64,000 nt of DNA from Tetrapyrgos nigripes (lineage: Eukaryota > Basidiomycota > Agaricomycetes > Agaricales > Campanellaceae), in NCBI GenBank assembly GCA_013368315.1, contig JAACJM010000009.1, positions 186,001 to 250,000 of the forward strand. Direction: 5' to 3'. This document shows, in pieces, positions 32,738-42,532 of the stretch. Position 1 is the first letter of the stretch; every line of letters begins with the position of its first letter. The notes under the pieces were generated by a model, which had not been told where the DNA came from, searched no databases, and worked only from the letters and a program-made list of their open reading frames with translations. Made by a program: the position numbers and the translations under genes.

Positions 32738-34540
32738 CTATACATCCAAACTCGCATCACTATTATTCATGATGCTCACTCTGCCATATCCCAACGCCCA
32801 AAACCACCTCCAATCCAGTCGTTTTGGCAAGCGCACGAAACCGAGGCTGGGTCTCTCTACGAAAGGCACGTACACGGTCCAGGGATCCTCGCGTACGACT
32901 TGGACGAAAAGTTTAAAATGCCGAAGAGTACGAGGAGGCTGAAGTTGGTTTCCCATATTGGCAATGTTGCTGTGACCAGAAGGATGCAAATAAGAGGAAG
33001 TTGCTCGAGACGCAGCGACATGGTATACGATTCCCAGGTCAAGAGTCTTTGGAAGCGTCGTATCCCTCGGTAATCTCACCCGACTCTTCTTCATCTCCCA
33101 ATGCTCCTTTCCCGGGTTCCTTGTGCGCCTCTTCTCCAATTCCAAAGTGAGAGTCCCGTTCTGTGTAGTCGTCTGGAATACTGAAGAGTACCAACTCAAA
33201 CGGCTGTCCATTTGAATCAGAATCGATTCGCAAGTAGGTGTACTGGGCCGCAATGTGAAGTTATCCTTGGATTCGTGCGAGACCGGGTTTGGGTTTGTAG
33301 AGGCAGACACGGGGTGATCCGCGGTTGGATGTAGACTCACCAATCGCTTCAGGAGTGTAGTGGTAAGGAAACCATCGTATTTTCCATTAACGGCAATGGT
33401 AAGATGTGTAAGATGACGGAGATGTGAGAAAAGGTCAATCACTTCAGCAGAGGTGAGCAAAACACCGCCGTTTAAACTCAATCGCCGAAGTCCGTCGCAT
33501 GGGATTAAGAGCGTGTTCTTGAAACTCTTTAGCAATGAGGGTTGGAAATCATCATGAAGAAAGGTGGAGGTCACCGTCAGCTCCGTGAGTGAAAGGAGGC
33601 AGAGTGCATTGAGCACCGGTTCTTCATGTCTACCGTTGTTGAGTGAGAAACACAGACGACGAAGCTTGTTGGAGGTGACCTGAGGACCTTCATAAGTATC
33701 GCAGTTGTCAATCTAGAGAGGGACATCCTCCAGCCCGGGGAAATGTGCGAAAAGGGTAGGGAGACATGATGGATTAAAGTAGTCCGCTGACAACGTTGTC
33801 AGATTATGAACAGTATCAATGCCCTGGAAGTCGATTGAGGCAATGCTCAACGAAATCAAGTCGGTTGCACTCTGCAACAAGCCAAACAGCATAGTCGTTA
33901 TCTTGACATCAGCAGTGGCGAAATCCCTGGCCCGATAATCTATATCCTCTGCATGCCATTTCAGGACGAATGAATGTAAGTGAACCTGTTGCCGCGTCTC
34001 GATATGTAATTTGTCGAGCTGAGCTTTTGTGTTGCCTATCATAGCCCAGTGTAGGACCAAGGACACCACTTCCCATCTGAGATATGCATGTAGCAGAGCA
34101 ATGTACATGGACCGGCGACCGAGTGGGCGTGGGCAGCCAGACCCATCGAAGCTTTCGATATTGAGCGTTAATGGGTAAGATGGCCGCGTAAGATACAACT
34201 GTAGCAGCTCCGCTCGTTTTCGTCTCCTCGTCCTCAAGTTGACGCTAAGATGAGACTATAGTTTCGGCTTAGAAAGCACTATGGTTCTCCAATAGGAGCA
34301 TACTTGGGAAAGAGAGCGTTACGACTATGATGGGATTCTCATTGTTCTCCACAGCTGAAATGGTGAGACTCGATGAGTCACAGGGCCAGGAGAATATCTC
34401 CGCGAGCACTTCGAACGGTTGAGGAGCGCGGTATCTGAGCGTGGTTTGGAGGTCATTCTTCTCCTTCGTCATCTGGGAGATTTTTCTGTCAGCTCCTGCT
34501 ATGACGCGTTCAGCTGCCTCGAGAAATGCATGTGTGGAAG
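32738..34540 (-). pseudogene. F-box/LRR gene with at least three disabling lesions
   Basis: Read on the minus strand, an F-box gene can be followed from about 34540 (FLEAAERVIAGADRKISQ, then YRAPQPFEVLAEIFSWPCD) to 32738. Coding sense passes through LSQVCSYWRTIVLSKPKL and LSVNLRTRRRKRAELLQLYL, then LRRs (HNLTTLSADYFNPSCLPTLF, LRRLSLNGGVLLTSAEVIDL, LRHLTHLTIAVNG), and ends in the typical C-terminal region (KRLDWRWFWALGYGRVSIM). Lesions: a 4-nt insertion just before LSQVC near 34312; a TAG where the conserved F-box Trp (PKLW) should be, near 34258; and another in-frame TAG at 33713-33715 between VPL and IDNCDTYEG. No plausible intron avoids them. Its 3' part is duplicated at 22361-22890. Confidence 0.8.
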
Positions 34541-35040
34541 AATCGTCACGATTAGGTGAAAAATAGCCGAGGTGAAGAGTGGGAGGAGGAGGAGGAGGAG
34601 TGTATTACCCGGGCTGGGACCAAGAACTGATACGCCGGGGGTCCGGGAGGCAACCCGATGTAGCTACTGTATGTAATACCTACAGTAGGTACATCATCGT
34701 CCCGGGATCAACAACTTCCAGGGAGGACGAGCTCGCAGTGCGTTTGAACTGCTGGGAAACGGTGGTATAACTCCTATGGATAGACTGGTGGATTCCTGGG
34801 GCCATGGACCGTCGTTCTGACACGTCGACTCGGTAGAATTGATTAAAGTGTCAGACATCGTTGTCTATCAGAGCACATGAGATAGAAAGGGGTGGAGAAG
34901 TCTGTAGACTTACCGTGATAGATTGGTGTTGGCGACGAGCTCAGTGTTCCGTGGGAATCTCCTGTCGCGTCTATAGTCTTCAGTAGTGTGGACAGAGTAC
35001 AAGAAATTGACTAGAAAGTACACTGAAAACTGTGCTAGAT
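34541..35040. other. Intergenic stretch with (GGA)n tract and a strong hairpin
   Basis: Contains a (gga)n run at about 34580-34600 and a 15-bp inverted repeat with one mismatch (34657-34671 against 34681-34695, 9-nt loop). No gene. The upstream end of the F-box pseudogene is lost around here. Confidence 0.6.
34657..34695. repeat. Hairpin: 15-nt arms, 9-nt loop
   Basis: Arms GATGTAGCTACTGTA and TACAGTAGGTACATC pair at 14 of 15 positions around TGTAATACC. Short gc-rich cccggg motifs lie on both sides. Confidence 0.75.
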
Positions 35041-36120
35041 TTATGCAAAAGCCAATCCTCCAAATGTCGCAGCAGCCCCAACCATGAGCCCAGTCCCAAA
35101 ACCACTTCCCTTTCTCTTAGAAACCTTTTCATACAATTCATCCACTTCCTTCCCGTCTCTGCCAACAATCATTAGTTTCTTATCCTTCCCAAAATCAACC
35201 AGTTTCGTGTACGTCCCTCTTTTCGGTGTCTTTCTCTGCACCTGCAAAAGATCCTGATCTGTCAACACGTAGAGCCTCGTGCGTTCGCTCGACATCGTTT
35301 CCAACTCTCCCATAAACGTCGCTCGTTCCTGCACTGACAGCGTTCTGCCCAAAGGACGAGTGGCAACCTCTTCTTCTACTTCTTCTGGAACATCGGTGTC
35401 CTCAACTGTTTCCTTCTTGGTTTCCTCGCGCATTTCTTCGATAGCCACTGTCGAAACGAAACTGTCAAACGGCCTAATCATCGTCCCGGGCATCGTCCTG
35501 CTTAACCTCAACTTTTTGCCCTTGTCCTCCTGCTCATTAAACCCCAACAGGTTCAAAACCTCGCTCTCCGAACTCGCTATAGATGACAAACTCTCCACAG
35601 ATACAATCTCAGCAGCAGCTTCCCTCGCCCTCTCCTCCTTGCGCCTTTCACGAATTGCTTGCTTCGTATCCTCCATCTCGAATTTCACCTGTCTCCTGGT
35701 ATTAGCCTGCCCGCCCAACGAACGGCGTCCGCGGCGAGTTGGAGTCTGCGTGTTCCCCTTGGACTTGGAATCGGCATTGGGCGTTGCGTCCAGAACCATT
35801 GATCCCAGCGCTTGCGTAGCTTCATCAACTTCCTCGCTAGTAACGGATTCGGTGCCGCTGCCCGTGCCACTGTCATTGGCGTCGTCATCGCCGTTGCGGG
35901 CAGTAGGACATCCCGAACGCGGATGCCCGAGCTTGGGTTGACCACATTGTGAGCAATGAGGCGCTTTCCTAGGCGTGCTTGAGTTTGATCGGTTTCCTGC
36001 TCCTGCTCGGGTTGGAGTAGCAGCACCAGTACCACTAGTAGCAGTAGCTTTGGACCGACGCGTAGTAGGCCTAGTAGGTGTGTTGCTCGCGGAATTGGAG
36101 TTGGAACGAGTGGTTGGCAT
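35041..36120 (-). CDS. Conserved-looking hypothetical protein with zinc-knuckle-like motif
   Basis: A single-exon frame of 359 aa from MPTTRSNSNS at 36120; an in-frame ATG at 36153 would add 11 residues. The first 45 residues are Ser/Thr/Arg-rich. A short CxxC...H...C motif (HCSQCGQPKLGHPRSGC) looks like a small zinc knuckle. An acidic middle and a basic Arg/Glu-rich helix (MEDTKQAIRERRKEERAREA) follow. Near residues 190-210 there is a possible amphipathic stretch (LSSIASSESEVLNLLGFNE). The end (GSGFGTGLMVGAAATFGGLA) is a glycine-rich hydrophobic segment that could insert in a membrane. I recognise the type as recurring in mushrooms but know no function. Confidence 0.7.
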   Translation of the reverse strand: MPTTRSNSNSASNTPTRPTTRRSKATATSGTGAATPTRAGAGNRSNSSTPRKAPHCSQCGQPKLGHPRSGCPTARNGDDDANDSGTGSGTESVTSEEVDEATQALGSMVLDATPNADSKSKGNTQTPTRRGRRSLGGQANTRRQVKFEMEDTKQAIRERRKEERAREAAAEIVSVESLSSIASSESEVLNLLGFNEQEDKGKKLRLSRTMPGTMIRPFDSFVSTVAIEEMREETKKETVEDTDVPEEVEEEVATRPLGRTLSVQERATFMGELETMSSERTRLYVLTDQDLLQVQRKTPKRGTYTKLVDFGKDKKLMIVGRDGKEVDELYEKVSKRKGSGFGTGLMVGAAATFGGLAFA

Positions 36121-37745
36121 TGTAGAGTTGATATCGAGAATGGGGGCTTGCAATGACGGTGGTGATGGTGGTATGAAAGAAAGAACAGAAGGGAGGAGAC
36201 AAAGAAAGAAGGAAATTGAATTCGAACAAACCCCCTTTTAATTAGTTTTGACGACGCGTCCTTTTGTACTTTGTCTTGATTCCTTGGTTACATTGTATTC
36301 CTTGAATGACAGGAAGTCAGAAGTGTCCTTCTTGGGGAGAGTGAGTCAAGGTGAGTTTCAATACGAAACTTGTGATGGGACTGGATGGTGGAGGAAGAGA
36401 AAAGACAATTCTATCTCGATCGCCGCCGAACACTGTGTTCGTTCCGGCTATGAAGCACCTCTCATTCGCTTGCTCTGACCAACCTCTGGCTCTGCGAGCA
36501 GCAAAAGCTCGTTGGCTATTCCTTTTTTGATTTGCGGAAGTTCAGTACAACGGTCCCGGCGTGAAAACCACCTACCGATGACTATTCATGAGTCTATCAT
36601 TGAGTCGTCTTGCTCCTGCTCCGGATCGTTTGCACCTTTTTAACGAAGATTGTAACACAATTTATTAGACAGTGACCTAGCCACCGCGATTCTTCACAGC
36701 ACTACAGGTAGCTTTTTTGGTAGCTATTATATGAGGCTCTTACATACGATTCGATATACATGTATCCAATTAACTCATTCCAACTTGAAGTCACTTCGAT
36801 ACTACGTATATACTTCTAGCCCAGCGGGGCCGCGGTAGTGTCTACTACAGCGTCAATTCCAACTGTGACGATAGGTGATACGACACCCGAAGACCTGGTA
36901 GAAGAGGTCACTCATGTCTGCTTGAGTAGAACAAACTAAACGGGTAGAACAACTTCCGTCACGACGGACAGTAGTGCTTCAACGTGTTGTGGACAGAAAG
37001 AATAGAAGTGGTTTTGGGTCGCAGGCATTCGGGAAAGATCGCTATGGAAGAGTACATAGTACACATCAAGAGTCTGGGCAGCTGGAAGACTTGTTGAAGA
37101 CGCTAGAGAAGAGAGGTTAGGCTTCTTAATGTGCAGCTCAAACTAGCCTGTTACTCACCTACTCCCTGTTGCTGTAGTGCCCTGGCTCTGTTGCTGAGCT
37201 AGTCCTATCCTTTGATACTAGTACTGGGTCTTGATCTAGCGCGGAGCACTCTGTGTCTCTACTGTACGAGGGGGTTTGATTCCTGATGTAGATATCAATC
37301 CATCGTACTCGTTCCGTTAGCGGAGACAATTGAAAGGTGAAGCCTTGAGGAGAATAGAATATGGACCGCACAATCGAGATATCGATGGAGTGACGCGCGC
37401 ATCACGAACCCAGGGCAAACCTCTTTTGACTTGTGAAGAAACGCGAGATGAATGTATCTTTGCATTGCGTGACGTGCTCGCAGTTACCAAATTTTCGAGA
37501 TAAGATACACATACATTTCAAGTAAAGTATAAGACCCAACAACAATAACAGAAAAGACAGTGAGTAGTTGGAATATAGGGAGCGTCCATTTCAATGAGAA
37601 TGTCCGAAAATTTTCAACATTCAAATCCGTACTAAAGAAGGCTAGTCCGAAGAAAAGAACATGCAGGTAAGGAACGACGTTTAGTCCAAACTGAATCGGG
37701 GAATCCGAACAGGTAATGCTTAAAATGTGTTCGTGAATGCGTTGC
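36121..37745. other. Long intergenic region
   Basis: Includes the 5' flank of the 35-kb gene and the 3' flank of the LysM gene. Short frames at 36248-36478, 37159-37371 and 37484-37825 show no domain and no conserved composition. No RNA gene or repeat identified. Confidence 0.5.
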
Positions 37746-40725
37746 TTATGCCCCGAGAGCTGAAGCGTCCCTCTTGTACACGCTGTCTTCGCAACCGCAA
37801 TCCTCGCCAGAATCTGTGCATGCAAAGAAAAATCGTCAGTATGTCAAAGTACTGCGACCATAACGACAAGATGACTCACCAGAAGAGGCACCAGAAACGC
37901 TTCCGGAAGCATGTTGCGCGGCGCCAGTTGTTCCACCGATTGCATGAGCACCAGCACCGAGAGCGCCAGAAATGGCTCCCTGTGCACCACTAATAGCATG
38001 AGCACCAGCACCGAAAACACCAGAGACAGCTCCCTGTGCACCGCCAGCGAGGTGAGCAGCAGCACCAGCAGCACCACTGACTGGGCCGGCAACAGGGCCA
38101 AGGTTGAGGATGGAACCGACTTGTCTGAAATGCAAAATCAGCAACTGGATCGGAACGAAGCCAAGTATGAACGTACAAGGAATTGCAGTCAAGGCCGAGG
38201 TTGAAACCCAAAAGTTGTGCGACAGTTAAACCAGCTTCGAGAGCGATTGAGTCGCAGCTGTCATCATGTTTGACCGAGCAGGTAGACGGAGAAGCAGTTG
38301 TATTGGAATCAGTACCAACAACAGCACTAACTGCACCAGAAACAGGACCAAGGTTGAGGATAGACCCGACTTCCCTGAAATACAAAGTCAGCAACAAGAC
38401 TCTTTGAGCCCGGAGACAATAAACTCACAAGGAGTCACAGTTAAGACCCAAGTTGAAACCCAAAAGCTGGGCAACAGTTAAACCGGCTTCAAGAACAATT
38501 GACTCGCAAGTGTCCCCATGTTTAACTGAGCAGGTGGAGGGAGAAGAGCCACTGACATTGGCACCCGGACCAGCAACAACACTGACTGCGCCGGAAACAG
38601 GGACAAAGTTGAGTGTAGCACCGACTTGCCTAAATGCGAAGTCAACAACTGGACTCGTCTAACGGAAGAAGATAAACGTACAAGGAATCACAGTCGAGAC
38701 CGGCGTTGAAACCCAAAAGCTGGGCGACAGTCAAACCGGCCTCAAGAGCGATCGAGTCGCAGGTGTCCCCAAGTTTGACAGAGCAGGTGGAAGGAGAGCT
38801 ACCACTAGCATGGCTACCTGCACCAGTGAGTGCACCGGAAACACCCCCAAGAGCATCGGGAACAGGACCAAGATTGAGAGTAGAACCGACTTGCCTAGGA
38901 TGTGAAGTTAGCAATTGGCCTCATCTAACGCAAAGAATGAACGTACAAAGAACCACAGTCAAGACCAACGTTGAAACCCAAAAGCTGAGCGACAGTCAAA
39001 CCGGCGTTAAGCGCGATTGAGGAGCAGGTATCCCCGTGTTTGACAGAGCAGGTGGACGGAGAGGCAGACGAAGAGGCACCACTGGGGTTGTTGGAGGAGT
39101 TACCAGAGCCAGACGAGGAAGGAATGAGCTGAAGTGTAGCACCAACTTGCCTGCATAATGACATCAGTGACGGGTTTGATTTCACAGTTAAATAGGATTA
39201 CATACAAGTTATCGCAGTCGAAACCAACATTGAGGCTTGTAAGCTGAGCAACAGTCAACCCTGCTTTGAGAGCAATGTCGTAACAGACATCACCTGGCTG
39301 GACGACATGAGTAGGGGAAGTGGTGCTGACGGGGAAAGTAGAGGCACTGCCAGTGTTGCCTGTGGAGGGTGTAGTGACAACGACGAGGGAGGTATTACCG
39401 CCAGAGCTGGAAGAACTACCAGAGCCATGCGAGGAAGGAGTGAGCTGAAGAGTAGCACCGACTTGCCTGTAGGATGACGTCAGTGACAAATTTGATTTGG
39501 AAGTAAAAATAATTACAAGTTATCGCAGTTGAGACCGGCATTAATGTTTGCAAGCTGAGCAACAGTCAAACCTGCTTTGAGAGCAATGTCGTAGCAGATA
39601 TCACCTGGCTGGACAACGTGAGTGGGGGAAGTGGTGCTAACAGGAGAGGTGGAGGTGTTGCCGGTGGAGGGTGAAGTCGAAGAGCTGCCAGTGTGTCCAG
39701 TGTTACCTGTGCTGCCAGCGGAGGGCGAAGGAGTGCCGACTGGGGAAGTGTTGCCAGAGTTACCTGTAGGGCCAGCTGACGTAGGAGTGAGCTGGACAGT
39801 GGTACCGACTTGCCTGCAGCACGGCGTCAATGAGGAAATAAAATTAGAAGACGAAGAAAAAAACTTACAAGTTATTACAATTGATACCAAGATTGTAACT
39901 GAGGAGTTGGTCCAGGGTCAAACCGGCGTTGGTTGCGATCTGGTAGCAGGAATCGCCTGGCTGGACAGTGCAAGTTGGGCCGATGTAGGGCGAAGTGACG
40001 CCGATGGGAGAGGTGCTGCCCGTAGAGTTAGTGGGGGCGTTGCTAGGAGTGCTGGTGGGAACACCGCTAGGAGTGCTAGTGGGAACACCACTAGGAGCAC
40101 CCTTGGACTCAGTGCAGGCAGTAGTAGCGGCGGCATCTACAGTAGCCGTAGAGGGGACGGTGGAAGGGGACGAAGAAGTGTACGTGGGTACTGCAGCACC
40201 AGAGTTGCCAGTAGAGGGACCTGAAGAACCTCCCGACGGATGGCAAAGCTTGAGGGTAGCACCAACTTCCCTAGATCGGAGAATCAGTGGAATGGAACTA
40301 GACAAGCAAAGAAAAAAGACGCACAATTTGTCGCAGTCCAAATCAGAATTCCAACTTCGCAGCTCGTGTGCGGTCACACCATTGGCAGAGGCGATGGTTT
40401 GAAGATTATCGCCGACCTTAACTGAGTATTCGATGCAAACGGAGGCGCTGGCACCGACCCTTTGACCAGCGACGTTGGCATTGACGTCGGCTTGAGCAGC
40501 GACGGCACCAGTGAGATCGACCCCACCAGCAGAAGGTCTCAAAACGGCGGCAGCAGCAGCGTTGACGTCAACATGAGTGTTGACATCAACATAGTTGCTT
40601 CCTCCGGATTGGGCGGCTGATAGGAGCCCCGAACGTCTGGATGCACCAGGCAGAGCCAGAGCATCCGGTACTGCATTGAGAAGTACAGATAATATAACGA
40701 GAGACGAGAGGGACGAGGACTTCAT
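37746..40725 (-). CDS. Secreted protein with eight LysM domains
   Basis: Ten exons (40725-40325, 40270-39869, 39813-39517, 39466-39206, 39150-38947, 38894-38682, 38629-38429, 38374-38177, 38124-37880, 37813-37746) total 2,490 nt, or 829 aa plus stop. A signal peptide (MKSSSLSSLVILSVLLNAVP, DALA) indicates secretion. LysM units bind chitin or peptidoglycan oligosaccharides. The first is divergent (EYSVKVGDNLQTIASANGVT); later ones share GDTCxSIALxAGLTVAQLLG and end CDSL/QVGxTLNL. Six-cysteine-like pairs flank most units. Ser/Thr/Pro/Gly linkers separate them, and the C-terminus is Ala/Gly-rich, ending in a Cys-containing, acidic DSGEDCGCEDS tail. Every LysM straddles a phase-2 intron at the same place, so exons 2-8 are symmetric and duplicable. 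Likely an apoplastic or wall-associated chitin-binding protein; role in symbiosis or self-protection is inference. Confidence 0.92.
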
Positions 40726-40732
40726 TTTCGTT

Positions 40733-41252
40733 CAACGAGCGTGAGTGACCCTCAGAAGGGAGACGTAAGAGAGAAGAAGAAAAGAAGGGACGATTTGGTG
40801 AGGTGACGGAGAGAAACGAGGGTGCTTATATAGATTCTACTGGTTTCATTATGGGAAGTATCAATAGGAGCAAGAGCAGGCCATACATAGAGGCACTGGA
40901 TCGGTTTGTTTTACCAAGGCACCCCGGCTAAACTTGGAGCCAAAGGAAGTAAAACCGACGACTGCCTCATGAAACAAAGGCCGAGAGCCGAAAATAAGAT
41001 GGTAAAACGATAGCGTTACAGAACGATGCAGGAATGGATACGTATGTGGGCCGATCACAGTTTGAAGATTCTCAGTGGACAGAAAGGGTTAATTCGAGCA
41101 GGATCATAGCCGCCGCATCGCGCTTGTAGTCAGGAAAGTGGTCGTAAATCGGATGGATCGCGTTCATAGTTCAACGAGAGACAAGTTCAGCTCCAGGCCG
41201 CCCTCCTCGAGTACACGCAAAGATGACTGAATGTCATTTATCCGGGTTTCGA
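40733..41252. other. Promoter region of the LysM gene and flank of the F-box pseudogene
   Basis: No coding region seen apart from short unconvincing frames. Confidence 0.5.
40825..40832 (-). promoter_or_regulatory. TATA box of the LysM gene
   Basis: TATATAAG on the minus strand, about 100 bp before the start codon at 40725. Position and sequence are typical of a fungal TATA element; no other evidence. Confidence 0.5.
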
Positions 41253-41833
41253 CTAAGACGGGTCGTGTATCAAAGTGTACGCGCACAGCCAAATCAAGGC
41301 GAGGGCGTCTGCAAACTCCATATCGACTTTGTCAAAGATCAATGGATAGATTGAAGTCTCCAGATGGAATGAGCCGCTGTACCATCGAGGATTCCTGACC
41401 AACACCAGCAGTGCGTGCAGCACTCGCCAATGAACGGTTTGAGAGTCTGGGCCTCGTCTTCCCAACAGAAACTGCCATACAAGACGATGGACTGCATTGG
41501 ATTCTTCATCTGGGTCAATCCACTCTTCTTCGTGACCAGGAACAGCATCAATACTGGGGGTGAGAAGAGCAGGAAAAGACCGCTTGAGATGAAGTTCAAG
41601 GAGGTCCGAAAAGGAAGAGGTCAAGGGAAGTCGTCTTGAGAAGCCAGTAACATGGGCTCTGGGTCATCGGACGCGGAGAAATGATACGCAAATATCTTGT
41701 CAAGTATCTCTGAATACAGGCTGTTGATACTTGCTCTTTGGCGCTCATATTTGGAGTCGGGTAAAGACACGGAAGGGGGCATGTTATGGCTGCGAATGTT
41801 GGAAAACCGTGGAAAATGATGCTGAGTATGCAA
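41253..41833 (-). pseudogene. F-box gene remnant, paralogue of 42533-44098
   Basis: Minus-strand text matches the intact neighbour: SLPDSKYERQRASINSLYSE, ILDKIFAYHFSASDD, then a jump to SDLLELHLKRSFPALLTPSI, VLVRNPRWYSG and IFDKVDMEFADA. About 40 residues containing the second half of the F-box (neighbour ISQTCQYWRNIALSQPELWS) are missing at about 41630 and the frame changes there. The sequence is lost after MEFADA, so all LRRs are gone. A deletion derivative of a tandem duplicate. Confidence 0.75.
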
Positions 41834-42532
41834 CGTTACACTGAAAGCGCTGAAACGACGCGTTTTTCAGACTTAGACTAAACGCTATTCACCCAAAAAA
41901 CCTTGAACACGTGACCTATACGTCACCTTTCCGGGGCTCGCGCAGCGCAGTCCCTTCCTCGTACCGGTTCTGTTTCACCTCAAATACTGACAAATACACT
42001 CGCATATGTATACAAGTAGTAAAAAATTAGATCTTAGTCCATATCCGGAGAAAAAGGCAATTTTGATGCGTTAATAAAGCTTTCGAGACGCTGACGCCGC
42101 GCATCAGGGCTTCATCGACATCTCTGACATAACAAGGCCAGATACAGAGGGTAAGCAGCATCTATGCTATTCTGTGAAGACTGATATCTATCGTTCAGCA
42201 AGTGCGGCAGTCCTCAACTTTGATTTCTCCAATGAGTACAAATTTTTCATGAAAAGGTCTCAAGAAAAGAAGCTAAATTACAGAATTCTCGGGAACACAC
42301 TTCTTCCGTAGCAGATAGTGGGCAGAGCGGATCGAATTCGTGCACTACATTATTATATACCGGTTTCCAAGGCAGTAAGCCAGGGGTCAAGGAGGTAAAA
42401 TACGATCAGGACTGAGGATGGCCGATATGCGATCATATGTAGGGCACCCGAATGATAAAACACTCCAGTGTCTGCAACTCGTACGCAGCTGACAGAAAGG
42501 GTTAACTCGTGGGGGAGATGGTGACGGAAAAA
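41834..42532. other. Intergenic spacer between F-box duplicates
   Basis: No gene. Contains a short palindrome with gtgac/gtcac around 41913-41928 and a CACGTG motif at about 41909. Confidence 0.45.

Noticed and set aside
35279..35941. 220-aa frame on the plus strand
   Set aside because: It is antisense to the Ser/Thr-rich coding sequence at 35041-36120 and has no domain; an effect of codon composition.
39622..40402. Long plus-strand frames rich in Val, Gly and Leu
   Set aside because: They mirror the low-complexity Ser/Thr/Pro linkers of the LysM gene on the other strand.
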